NCBI RefSeq assembly: GCF_000807255.1
Contig: NZ_CP009268.1
Coordinates: 1,704,384-1,768,383 of the forward strand
Length of the DNA: 64,000 nt
Reading direction: 5' to 3'
Source: Clostridium pasteurianum DSM 525 = ATCC 6013
GTDB lineage: Bacteria > Bacillota > Clostridia > Clostridiales > Clostridiaceae
The position numbers were made by a program, and so were the translations under genes. The notes beneath the pieces were generated by a model. It saw nothing but the letters and a program-made list of their open reading frames with translations, did no database searches and had not been told where the DNA came from. Below, piece by piece: positions 16,758 through 25,323 of the stretch; the stretch's first letter is position 1, and every line of letters begins with the position of its first letter.

Positions 16758-16830
16758 AAGGAGAAAAGTGCAAAGCTTTTCCCCTTTTGATATTTGTTCT
16801 TTGGACTTTATACTTTGCTTTTTAATTCGT
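16756..16830 (-). repeat. Terminator-associated repeat, copy Z (includes an intrinsic terminator)
   Basis: Bases 16756-16788 form a 13-position stem (AAAAGGAGAAAAG / CTTTTCCCCTTTT) between convergent yaaR and nadE. The adjoining 16789-16820 is the reverse complement of the repeat at 38643-38672 (GCAAAGTATAAAGT, CAAAGAACAAATATCA). Copy X at 38621 and copy Y at 61918 are the other members. Confidence 0.65.
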
Positions 16831-16842
16831 CTTTTCTAACTA

Positions 16843-18768
16843 TTATTCCTTAATTTCATCTATCCACACATTAAAGCTGGCATCAGAAGGCATTCTCCAG
16901 TCTCCTCTTGGAGATAAGCTTACAGTTCCTACCTTTGGCCCATCGGGTACAGCAGAACGTTTAAATTGCTGTGTAAAGAATCTTGTAAGAAATTTTTTTA
17001 GCCATTTTTTTATAGTTTTTTCATCATAGACATCTTTAAAGGCGATATTTGACAGATATAGTATTTTTTCGGGAGAAGCTCCTTGTCTGATAAAATAGTA
17101 TAAAAAGAAGTCATGAAGTTCGTAAGGTCCAACTAAATCCTCAGTTTTTTGTGATATATTACCTTCTTTATCTTTAGGTAGAAGTTCCGGACTTACTGGT
17201 GTATTCAATATATCCAGTAATATTTCAGAAGTAGCTTTGTCAACTTCTTTTTCTGCTACATATTTAACCAGATATCTTACTAAAGTTTTAGGTATAGAAC
17301 AATTTACCGAATACATAGACATATGATCACCATTGTAAGTACACCAGCCAAGGGCAAGTTCTGATAAATCTCCAGTTCCAATTAGAAGACCAGCTTCTTT
17401 ATTGGCAATGTCCATCAATATTTGAGTTCTTTCCCTTGCCTGAACATTTTCATAGGTCACATCATGATTTTCCACAGGATGACCTATGTCTTTAAAGTGT
17501 AGCAGACATGCGTCAACTATATTTATTTCTCTAAGATCTGTATTAGAATTCTTACATAAGTTAATGGCATTGCCATAGGTTCTATCAGTGGTACCAAAGC
17601 CTGGCATAGTTATAGTAAGTATATTTTTCCTTGGCAATTTAAGCATATCGAAAGTTTTTATAACTACTAATAGTGCTAAAGTGGAATCAAGACCGCCAGA
17701 TATACCTATAACGGCTTTTTTTAGACCTGTATGTTCTATTCTCTTTGCAAGAGCAGCAGTTTGTATATTGAATATTTCTTTGCATCTAATGTGACGCAGG
17801 GATTCGTTAGCAGGTACAAAAGGATATTTATCAATAGGTCTATTGAATTCTCCAAGACTTATATCCGTATATTTAAAATCAATGATTTTAGGAGTAAAAG
17901 TGCAAAGTTTAACACTATCACGAAAACTTACATTTTTTATTCTATCCATGTTAAGTTTATCTAAATCTATTATGGAAGTTATAACTTCATTTTCTCTTTG
18001 AAATCTTTCATTGGATTTAAGTATTGACCCATTTTCACTTATTATAAGATCTCCACTGAAGAGTAAATCTGTAGATGACTCATATACTCCACTGGAAGAA
18101 TATATGTAGGCAGACATACATCGTGCACTTTGATTGGAAACTAGAGATCTTCTGTAATCGGCCTTGCTTACTACTTCATTTGAGGCAGAAAGATTTCCAA
18201 TTACATTGGCTCCTAAAAGACTTAAATAGGAACTAGGGGGAATTGTAACCCAAAGATCTTCACAAATTTCAATTCCAAGTTGCAGCTTGTTCGAACTGAA
18301 AATTAGGTTTGTTCCAAAAGGTATGTCTGATTGAAAAGGTAAATCTATGGATTTATCTATGATACCTAAACCTTCAGTAAACCATCTCTTTTCATAAAAT
18401 TCTGTATAGTTAGGTATATAGCTCTTAGGCACAATACCTAGTATCTTTCCATTAAATATTACAAAGGCACAATTATATGTACAATATCTATAAATTAATA
18501 TGGAACCAACTACTATCAATATATCCTTTTCATAAGAGAAGGAACAAAGTTCCTCTATAGCATTATAGGATTTATCGATAAGTTGCTGCTGATAAAATAA
18601 ATCACTGCAGGTATAAGAAGTTATAGATAATTCAGGAAATATTATAACTTTTGAATGGTCTTCTAGAGCTTTCATTATGCATATTTTTATATTTTCTATA
18701 TTGAAATCTATATCTGATACTTTAGTTTTTGGGCAAGCAGATGATACTTTTATAAAAGAATTTACCAT
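16843..18768 (-). CDS. nadE: Glutamine-dependent NAD+ synthetase
   Basis: A 641-residue two-domain enzyme that amidates nicotinate adenine dinucleotide to NAD+ using ammonia released from glutamine. The N-terminal nitrilase-type glutaminase has its Glu in FPELSI, its Lys in VPKSYIPNY and its nucleophile Cys in IEICEDLW. The C-terminal synthetase has the PP-loop ISGGLDSTLAL near residue 355 and IGTGDLSELALGW. It ends in the family KRSAVPDGPKVGTVSLSPRGDWRMPSD. The frame extends to a GTG at 18777, but GGAG sits directly against that codon and 8 bases before ATG 18768, so 18768 is the start. Confidence 0.95.
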   Translation of the reverse strand: MVNSFIKVSSACPKTKVSDIDFNIENIKICIMKALEDHSKVIIFPELSITSYTCSDLFYQQQLIDKSYNAIEELCSFSYEKDILIVVGSILIYRYCTYNCAFVIFNGKILGIVPKSYIPNYTEFYEKRWFTEGLGIIDKSIDLPFQSDIPFGTNLIFSSNKLQLGIEICEDLWVTIPPSSYLSLLGANVIGNLSASNEVVSKADYRRSLVSNQSARCMSAYIYSSSGVYESSTDLLFSGDLIISENGSILKSNERFQRENEVITSIIDLDKLNMDRIKNVSFRDSVKLCTFTPKIIDFKYTDISLGEFNRPIDKYPFVPANESLRHIRCKEIFNIQTAALAKRIEHTGLKKAVIGISGGLDSTLALLVVIKTFDMLKLPRKNILTITMPGFGTTDRTYGNAINLCKNSNTDLREINIVDACLLHFKDIGHPVENHDVTYENVQARERTQILMDIANKEAGLLIGTGDLSELALGWCTYNGDHMSMYSVNCSIPKTLVRYLVKYVAEKEVDKATSEILLDILNTPVSPELLPKDKEGNISQKTEDLVGPYELHDFFLYYFIRQGASPEKILYLSNIAFKDVYDEKTIKKWLKKFLTRFFTQQFKRSAVPDGPKVGTVSLSPRGDWRMPSDASFNVWIDEIKE

Positions 18769-18978
18769 TATTTTCACTCCATTTCCATAGTAAAATATGT
18801 TAATATATTTATGTCATATATAATAGATTAACATATTGTATATTTTATATTCAATATAATAAAATTAATTTCTCTAGCATTACTATAAAGTGATTTATTT
18901 TTATTATAAGGTTGAAATATTTTGTGGAATAAATATATATAAATGTAAAAAAATTTAACAATTATGTTATAGTAAGTT

Positions 18979-19160
18979 GAGGCAAGTTCTTAATTCAGGT
19001 GGGGATTCTTTTACCCCATCTGAATTTTAGAACCGGAAATGCATGGCTTACTTGGCGTCGAACTCCCACTTGAAGAAAAGCAGAGAACCAAAATCTTTTT
19101 TTTGATTTTGTGTGAGGGCTGTACAGAGTGCGTGGGAGACTTACGCCAAGTTAGTCAGGT
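18979..19160 (+). repeat. Structured repeat element, copy C (182 nt)
   Basis: The best-paired copy. The 5' hairpin AGTTCT-AATTCAG-GTGGGG closes with CCCCAT-CTGAATT-AGAAC. The second long stem is GCTTACTTGGCG and CTCCCAC with GTGGGAG and CGCCAAGTTAG; here the CTCCCAC/GTGGGAG stem is perfect. A hairpin AAAATC ... GATTTT lies inside. It lies in the 666-bp gap between nadE and nfeD, ending 274 bases before nfeD, in the same direction. The other 480 bases of that gap are A/T-rich with no gene that I can support. Confidence 0.7.
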
Positions 19161-19434
19161 TAAATCTAAGTAAATGGTAGAAATTTGACGCTACGGAGAG
19201 TGTTTATAGTTAAATATCGGCATAACCATTAAAAGAGGTTAATGATACTATATAAAAAGCATTTATAAAACTTTATTTAATTATATTTATACTGTATTAT
19301 AATATTATGAAGATTATTATGATTTTTAAAATTTTATAAATATATATTTATGTATTATATTATAGATAAATATATATTTATAAAATTAAATAAAGCTTCT
19401 TTAAAATATATTTTTATTAAGGGGGGGGATTTCA

Positions 19435-19875
19435 TTGAAGGGAATATTGGTACTTTGGATAATTGTAGCAATGGGTTGCTTAGTGCTTGATTTTGTTACT
19501 GCAGGCTTTCTATTTGTATGGTTTACAATTGGGGGAATAGCAGCCATAATTGCACTGGCTTTAGGATATTCTTTTAGTGTACAGGTAATTGCATTTATTC
19601 TGTTTACAGGAATATCTTTTATTGCAGGATATCCTATGGCTAAAAAGTTTTTAAAAAAGACTATTCCAAAGACACCTACTATGGAAGAAAATTTTATAGG
19701 CAGAATTATTACTGCAGATAAAGATATTAAAGAAAGAGAAAGAATAAAGCTTGACGGAATATATTGGACTGTGGAAAATAAAGGACCCTATATATTGAAA
19801 AATGAAAAATTTAAAATTATAGGTTTAGATGGAAATAAACTTATTGTTAAAAAAGAAGAAGGAGATGGTTTATAA
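19435..19875 (+). CDS. NfeD family membrane protein
   Basis: 146 residues. Three to four hydrophobic helices fill residues 1-75 (GILVLWIIVAMGCLVLDFVTAGFLFVWF is the family signature). A short soluble beta-barrel OB-fold (about 85-140: NFIGRIITADKDIKERERIKLDGIYWTVEN) faces the cytoplasm. NfeD proteins partner with SPFH proteins, and this gene overlaps the slipin gene by one base (TAATG). The start is a TTG preceded by a run of eight G and ATTTCA, an unusually G-rich ribosome binding site. Probable role: membrane microdomain or membrane-quality function together with the slipin. Confidence 0.88.
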   Translation: MKGILVLWIIVAMGCLVLDFVTAGFLFVWFTIGGIAAIIALALGYSFSVQVIAFILFTGISFIAGYPMAKKFLKKTIPKTPTMEENFIGRIITADKDIKERERIKLDGIYWTVENKGPYILKNEKFKIIGLDGNKLIVKKEEGDGL

Positions 19876-20813
19876 TGGCTTTTATAGCAGTAATAATTAT
19901 AATTATTCTTGTTGTAGCTATTTTATTGAGTTCACTTAAGGTTGTTACTACAGGATATTTATTTATAGTTGAAAGATTGGGGCAATATCACAGAACGCTA
20001 CAGCCAGGATGGAATTTTGTAATACCTTTTGTGGATTTTGTAAGGGGAAAGGTTTCAACTAAACAGCAGATACTTGATATAGAGCCTCAGAGTGTTATTA
20101 CTAAAGATAATGTTAAAATTTCTATTGATAATGTTATATTCTTCAAGGTTATGGAGGCAAGAGATGCTATCTACAATATTGAAAATTTCAGATCAGGTAT
20201 TATATATTCTACAATTACAAATATGAGAAACATAGTGGGAGATATGACATTAGATGAAGTCTTATCAGGAAGAGATAGAATAAATTCTAAATTATTAGAA
20301 GTAGTAGATGAAATAACTGATGCTTATGGAATAAAGATACTTTCAGTAGAAATAAAAAATATTATACCACCGGTAGAAATTCAACAAGCTATGGAAAAAC
20401 AAATGAGAGCAGAAAGAGATAAAAGAGCAGTCATATTGGAAGCAGAGGGTAGAAGACAAAGCGATATTTCTATTGCAGAAGGAGAAAAACAATCAAAAAT
20501 TCTTCAGGCAGAGGCTGCAAAAGAAGCTGAAATAAGAAAAGCAGAAGGACTTAAGCAAAGTCAGGAATTGGAAGCAGAAGGTAAAGCAAGAGCTATTGAA
20601 ATAGTTGCTAGTGCACAGTCAGAGGCTATACTAAAGGTCAATAAAGCAATATTAGAATCTGGAACCAATGAAACTGTAATAGCATTAAAACAAGTTGAGG
20701 CGTTACAGGAAATGGCTAAAAATCCTGCTAATAAACTTATACTTCCAAATGAGACCTTATCATCTCTTGGCAGTATAGCTGCAGTTGGAGAATTATTGAA
20801 AAATAATAAATAG
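19875..20813 (+). CDS. SPFH/band 7 domain protein (stomatin/slipin, QmcA-like)
   Basis: 312 residues: one N-terminal membrane helix (about 2-22), the SPFH domain (about 25-180: VVTTGYLFIVERLGQYHRTLQPGWNFVIPF; SVEIKNIIPPVEIQQAMEKQMRAERDKRAVILEAEGRRQ), and a charged Ala/Glu-rich coiled-coil (about 185-260) for oligomerisation. The C-terminus is hydrophobic. It forms a translationally coupled pair with NfeD. Family members build large membrane-bound oligomers and help control membrane proteases and fluidity; the exact role is unknown. Confidence 0.92.
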   Translation: MAFIAVIIIIILVVAILLSSLKVVTTGYLFIVERLGQYHRTLQPGWNFVIPFVDFVRGKVSTKQQILDIEPQSVITKDNVKISIDNVIFFKVMEARDAIYNIENFRSGIIYSTITNMRNIVGDMTLDEVLSGRDRINSKLLEVVDEITDAYGIKILSVEIKNIIPPVEIQQAMEKQMRAERDKRAVILEAEGRRQSDISIAEGEKQSKILQAEAAKEAEIRKAEGLKQSQELEAEGKARAIEIVASAQSEAILKVNKAILESGTNETVIALKQVEALQEMAKNPANKLILPNETLSSLGSIAAVGELLKNNK

Positions 20814-20829
20814 TATAATTTAAATATTA

Positions 20830-20878
20830 ATAGAGTGATGTACTAAGGATTAAAATTTTAGTGCATCACTCTATTTTA
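20830..20878 (+). terminator. Intrinsic terminator of the nfeD-slipin operon
   Basis: A 17-position stem from ATAGAGTGATGTACTAA with its complement (one wobble), 11-base loop and TTTT tail. The following stretch to 21242 is A/T-rich with no gene that I can support. Confidence 0.8.
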
Positions 20879-21242
20879 ATATGACTTAGTATAATTAGTT
20901 TATATTTATCTATGTAACTTGTATTTTTGTTTATTATTTGGATAAATAGAAAAAAATATAAATTATTTATTTACCTATGTAAATGTTTATAGTATTATAA
21001 TATCAATAAGTATTATAGTTATTTAAAACTTGAACGTTTTAGGTAGAAACATGATTAAAAAAATTCTGCTAAATTTTTTAATAAAATTAAGTGGAAAAAA
21101 ACTCTAAAACCGTAAAAGTTTAAAGATGAAAATACAAGAATGAAAGGAGAAGCTTCTCATCAAAATATCCAAGACAATCAATGTAATATTAAAATTTTTA
21201 GTGGATAGTTTTGACTATATATTGAGCGGCATAAAGTTAATT

Positions 21243-22430
21243 ATGATAGTAAAACCACGGTTTAGGGATTTTATATGTGTTACTGCACATGCAGAGGGAT
21301 GCAGGAGAAATGTGTTAGAGCAAATAAAGTATATTGAGAAGTTTAAATTGAGGAATAAATTTAAAAGAGTACTTGTAATTGGAGCCTCTACCGGTTATGG
21401 ATTATCTTCCAGAATAGTTTCCACTTTCGGTTGTAGGGCCCATACTATTGGAATAATATTTGAAAAAAATGCATCTAGAAATAAAACAGCTACTGCAGGA
21501 TGGTATAATACTGCAGCTTTTGAACAGGCAGCTCTAGATAAAGGTTACTATTCAAAGACTATTAATGGAGATGCTTTTTCTAAGGAGATTAAAGATAAAA
21601 CTGTAGAATTAATAAAAAAAGATTTTGGGAAGTTAGATTTGGTTATATACAGCATATCCGCACCTAGAAGAAGAGATCCTTTTTCAGGTGAAATTTATTA
21701 TTCGGCTTTAAAGCCCATAGGGAATGTTTATAAAAATAAAACTGTTAATTTTCATACTTTTGAAGTATCAAATATAGAAATTGAGCCTGCTAATCAAGAT
21801 GAGATAGATGGAACCATAAAAGTAATGGGTGGACAAGATTGGGAACTCTGGATTGACAGATTAATGGAGGAGAACTTGTTGGAGAAAGGAGCTAATACTA
21901 TTGCCTATTCTTATATAGGCCCTGAAATTACTCATCCTATATATAGACATGGAACCATTGGTAAGGCTAAAGAGGATTTAGAAGATACTTCTTTAAGGAT
22001 TGACTATAAATTGAAAGCTGTGGATGGAAAAGCATTTATTTCAATAAACAAAGCTTTAGTTACTCAATCAAGTTCTGCCATACCAGTAGTGCCATTATAT
22101 ATTTCTGTTCTAGATAAAGTTGTGAAAGAAAAAAATATACAAGAAGACTCTATTGAACAGATATACAGATTATTTTCAAAAATAAGTAATGAAAACCTGA
22201 ATTTAGATGAAAAAAATAGAATAAGATTAGATGATAGAGAAATGAGAAAAGATGTCCAAGATGAAGTAAAATATATATGGGATAGAATAACTACAGAAAA
22301 TATATTGGAATTGACTAATATAAAAGAATTCAGAGAAGATTTTTTTAAGTTATTTGGATTTGGGTATAAAGATATTGATTATGAAAAAGATATTGATATT
22401 TCTGTAAATATAGAAAATATTATATTGTAA
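21243..22430 (+). CDS. fabV: Trans-2-enoyl-CoA/ACP reductase (NADH), FabV/TER family
   Basis: A 395-residue single-chain reductase that saturates trans-2-enoyl-CoA or -ACP in fatty acid synthesis or butyrate-type metabolism. The protein begins MIVKPRFRDFICVTAHAEGC like the family. VLVIGASTGYGLSSRI is the nucleotide-binding loop, and FEKNASRNKTATAGWYNTAAFE is typical. The catalytic Tyr-x8-Lys is visible in IYRHGTIGKAK. I placed the start at ATG 21243 from homology. The frame stays open upstream (GTG 21201 and beyond) and no good ribosome binding site precedes 21243, so the exact start is less certain than usual. Monocistronic. Confidence 0.92.
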   Translation: MIVKPRFRDFICVTAHAEGCRRNVLEQIKYIEKFKLRNKFKRVLVIGASTGYGLSSRIVSTFGCRAHTIGIIFEKNASRNKTATAGWYNTAAFEQAALDKGYYSKTINGDAFSKEIKDKTVELIKKDFGKLDLVIYSISAPRRRDPFSGEIYYSALKPIGNVYKNKTVNFHTFEVSNIEIEPANQDEIDGTIKVMGGQDWELWIDRLMEENLLEKGANTIAYSYIGPEITHPIYRHGTIGKAKEDLEDTSLRIDYKLKAVDGKAFISINKALVTQSSSAIPVVPLYISVLDKVVKEKNIQEDSIEQIYRLFSKISNENLNLDEKNRIRLDDREMRKDVQDEVKYIWDRITTENILELTNIKEFREDFFKLFGFGYKDIDYEKDIDISVNIENIIL

Positions 22431-22647
22431 TTATTATAGTTATTATTCATAAAAATTCATTAATAGATATATATTTTTTTATGAATTTATTTATACAAAT
22501 ATTATTTACTTGTAAAGGAATTTATAAAGATTTATTATTGTATTATAGATAGGTAAGATACAAAATATAAATATAATTTATATTTATATTTGTTATTATT
22601 AAGGGGATTCAAGATAATTAAAACTATTTTTAAAGGGGAGTTGTTTA

Positions 22648-24348
22648 ATGAAGATATTAATGCTTTCTTGGGAATATCCACCTAAAAATATAGGAGGATT
22701 ATCTAATCATGTACATAATCTTTCTAAGGCATTAACTTTATTGGGACATGAAATACATGTGGTTACTTGTGAAGAAGGTGTGTCACCAGTGGAGGAAAAT
22801 GATGAGGGGATTATTGTTCATAGAGTTACACCGTATAAAATAGATACAGAAGACTTTACAAAATGGATTATGCATCTTAATTTTTCAATGATTGAGGAAT
22901 GCATTAGAATTATAAGAAAAATAGGCAAAGTTGATATTATACACGCTCATGACTGGCTTTCAGCCTATAGTGCAAAAACATTGAAATGGGCATTTAGTAT
23001 CCCAATGGTTTCTACTATACATGCTACTGAAGAAGGCAGAAATAATGGTATAAGAACGGATATGCAAAAATATATTTCTTCGGCAGAGTGGCTTTTGGCT
23101 TATGAATCATGGAAAGTGATATGCTGCAGTAACTACATGAAAAGCGAAATTATTAAGTCTTTTAAAGTATCAGAAGATAAAATTTGGATAATTCCAAATG
23201 GTGTAGATTTAAATGGTTTCAATTTTAAATTTGATGCTGTAAAATTCAGAAGAAATTATGCATTAGATGAGGAGAAAATTGTGTTTTTCATAGGAAGACA
23301 TGTTTTTGAAAAGGGAATTCAATTATTAGTAGATGCAGCTCCTCAAATAATAGAACAATATGCTGCAGCAAAGTTTGTAATAGCAGGGACAGGACCTATG
23401 ACAGAAGAATTAAAATATAAAGTTAGGCAGATGGGACTTGATAACAAGATTTTATTTACTGGATATATGAATAATGAAACTAAAAGTAAACTATATAGGG
23501 TAGCGGATGTAGCCGTTTTCCCATCCTTATATGAACCTTTTGGGATAGTGGCTATTGAAGCCATGATATCAGGCTGTCCTGTAGTAGTTTCTGATACTGG
23601 TGGTTTGTCGGAATTAGTAGAACATAAGGTCAATGGAATGAAAATGATAAATGGACTTGTAAACAGTCTCAAAGATAATGTATTAGCACTGTTAAAAGAT
23701 GATAAATTAAGTCAAGCTATAAAGAAAAATGCTGAAAAAAGTGTAAAAGAGAAATATAATTGGCAAGAGGTGGCTAAGTTAACTGTTGAAATGTACGCTT
23801 TAGTTAAAGAGGAAGCATCAGGTACTGATTGGGATGTTGATAAAAGAATTTTTACAGAAACTGATTTAACTACTGTAAAAAAGAGACAGAGAAAAAGAAG
23901 TACTGTAAAGAAGGAAAATTCGGGAGATAATAGTGAAGAAGTTAAAGAAATTAAAACAAGAAGAAGTACTAAATCTGCTGCAAATAGCAGGAATAATACA
24001 TCAAAAATAATAGATTTAGATGATGAGGAAAAGACAAAAAGTAAAACTACTGCATCAAAAACGGCTAAGAGGAGAACTACTAGGAAAACAGCAACTAAAT
24101 CAAAAGTGTCAGAAGAAAATTTGAAAATAAATACAGAAAGTACAGATGCAGCATCATCTTTAGAAAATAAAAGTTCTGAAGACAAAATAAAAACAACAGT
24201 TAAAAGACGGACTAGAAAAACCGCTGTAAAATCTGATGTAGAGGATAAGGCTGATAACAAGTTTAAAACTACTAAAGGTACATCAAAACGAACAAGGCGT
24301 ACTAAGAAGGCTGAAGATGAAAATAAAACTGTAGGTGAAAATAAATAA
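22648..24348 (+). CDS. Glycosyltransferase family 4 protein with Lys/Thr-rich histone-H1-like tail
   Basis: 566 residues. Residues 1-385 form a GT-B glycosyltransferase of the GT4/glycogen-synthase-like type: MKILMLSWEYPPKNIGGLSNHV at the start, IIHAHDWLSAY, and the donor-site E-x7-E in EPFGIVAIE (296-304). From about 411 to the end the protein is low-complexity: dense Lys/Arg, Thr, Ser and Glu with repeats of KRRTTRKTA type, like histone H1 or AlgP tails and very likely disordered. The enzyme core would extend an alpha-glucan or cell polysaccharide. The GH57/DUF4912 pair at 42 kb, which often accompanies such enzymes, is separate here. AAAGGGGAG precedes ATG. Confidence 0.88.
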   Translation: MKILMLSWEYPPKNIGGLSNHVHNLSKALTLLGHEIHVVTCEEGVSPVEENDEGIIVHRVTPYKIDTEDFTKWIMHLNFSMIEECIRIIRKIGKVDIIHAHDWLSAYSAKTLKWAFSIPMVSTIHATEEGRNNGIRTDMQKYISSAEWLLAYESWKVICCSNYMKSEIIKSFKVSEDKIWIIPNGVDLNGFNFKFDAVKFRRNYALDEEKIVFFIGRHVFEKGIQLLVDAAPQIIEQYAAAKFVIAGTGPMTEELKYKVRQMGLDNKILFTGYMNNETKSKLYRVADVAVFPSLYEPFGIVAIEAMISGCPVVVSDTGGLSELVEHKVNGMKMINGLVNSLKDNVLALLKDDKLSQAIKKNAEKSVKEKYNWQEVAKLTVEMYALVKEEASGTDWDVDKRIFTETDLTTVKKRQRKRSTVKKENSGDNSEEVKEIKTRRSTKSAANSRNNTSKIIDLDDEEKTKSKTTASKTAKRRTTRKTATKSKVSEENLKINTESTDAASSLENKSSEDKIKTTVKRRTRKTAVKSDVEDKADNKFKTTKGTSKRTRRTKKAEDENKTVGENK

Positions 24349-24426
24349 ATTAGAGGTTCTATAAAATTTATAAAAGTAGATGTTGAAACTATTATTTAAA
24401 TTTATAGTGAACGTATATAAATTGAA

Positions 24427-24501
24427 TAAAAAGAACGTACGGGAACGTACATAGATTTGTGTAAAACAAATCTAAGTACGTTCCCATGTTCTTTTTATTT
24501 A
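24427..24501. terminator. Bidirectional terminator between the glycosyltransferase and flavin reductase genes
   Basis: Nested stems: AAAAAGAAC with GTTCTTTTT outside, GGGAACGTAC with GTACGTTCCC inside, then AGATTTG with CAAATCT. A- and T-runs flank both sides. Confidence 0.75.
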
Positions 24502-24530
24502 TGTATTAAGCAGAATATTGATTTAATGTA

Positions 24531-25109
24531 TTATTTTCTTTTGCTTTTCTTTTTAATTGAGTAACCAAAAGAACCAAGGGATTTTGATGTTAATCCATAA
24601 TATTCACCATGACTATAGCATATGAGATTGGCTTTATCAAAACATATCTTATTCTTGGAATCTAATAAATTTTCATCTATTTTAACATTTAATACTTTGA
24701 AAAGGAATAAGTCATGAGTCCCAAGGGGTGTAATGGATTGTACTTTACATTCTAGAGCTATTGGAGACTTTTCAAGGGAAGGAGTGTCTACCTTTACTCC
24801 TTTATTTAACTCTAAATTAAAATGTTTAATTTTATCTTCTTTTTTTCCAGATACAACTCCACAGTAATCTACAATTTTCACCATACTTGTTGTGGGAAGG
24901 TTTATTACACATTCATTACTTTCTGTAATATATTTATAGGAGAGTCTTTCTGGTCGTATACCCATTGCAATTATAGGTTCTTTTGTACATACGGTACTAA
25001 TCCATGCAACAGTAAATATATTTATTTTGCCAGACAGACTTTTAGATGTGACAAGAACTACTGGAGCAGGATTTAACATTACACTGCCCTTAAAATTTAA
25101 TTTACTCAT
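24531..25109 (-). CDS. Flavin reductase family protein (FMN-binding split barrel)
   Basis: A 192-residue protein of the flavoredoxin/flavin-reductase-like family, which binds FMN and passes electrons from NAD(P)H or ferredoxin-type partners. Family motifs: NPAPVVLVTSKSLSGKINIFTVAWISTVCTKEP near the N-terminus, MGIRPERLSYKYITESNECVINLPT, and LGTHDLFLFKVLNVKID later. The open frame starts at 25193, but AGGAGC lies 10 bases before ATG 25109, where the family normally begins. The last residues are very basic (IKKKSKRK). Confidence 0.88.
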   Translation of the reverse strand: MSKLNFKGSVMLNPAPVVLVTSKSLSGKINIFTVAWISTVCTKEPIIAMGIRPERLSYKYITESNECVINLPTTSMVKIVDYCGVVSGKKEDKIKHFNLELNKGVKVDTPSLEKSPIALECKVQSITPLGTHDLFLFKVLNVKIDENLLDSKNKICFDKANLICYSHGEYYGLTSKSLGSFGYSIKKKSKRK

Positions 25110-25323
25110 TTGAATATTGCTCCTAACTAATATATTGTTAATCTGTATGTTGTAAAACAATATAATTATAAGTTTATAATTGTATAATTGCAATATTTAT
25201 TGTAAATGTGCCTTATTAGTGTGAAATGTTTAAATTTAATAATATGTTTAAATTATGGTACAACTATTTGCATTATAATATAACTATGACTTATTAAAAT
25301 AGCTAATCTATAGAGGTGAGAAT

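Noticed and set aside
18979-19160. Structured repeat considered as a group I/II intron, T-box or c-di-GMP riboswitch
   Set aside because: None of the diagnostic motifs (intron domain V or P/Q/R/S, AAGGUGGUACCGCG, GEMM core) is present.
23712-24260. 182-codon minus-strand frame rich in Leu, Val and Phe
   Set aside because: It is the antisense of the Lys/Thr/Glu-rich tail of the glycosyltransferase; the hydrophobic look is a by-product of that composition.
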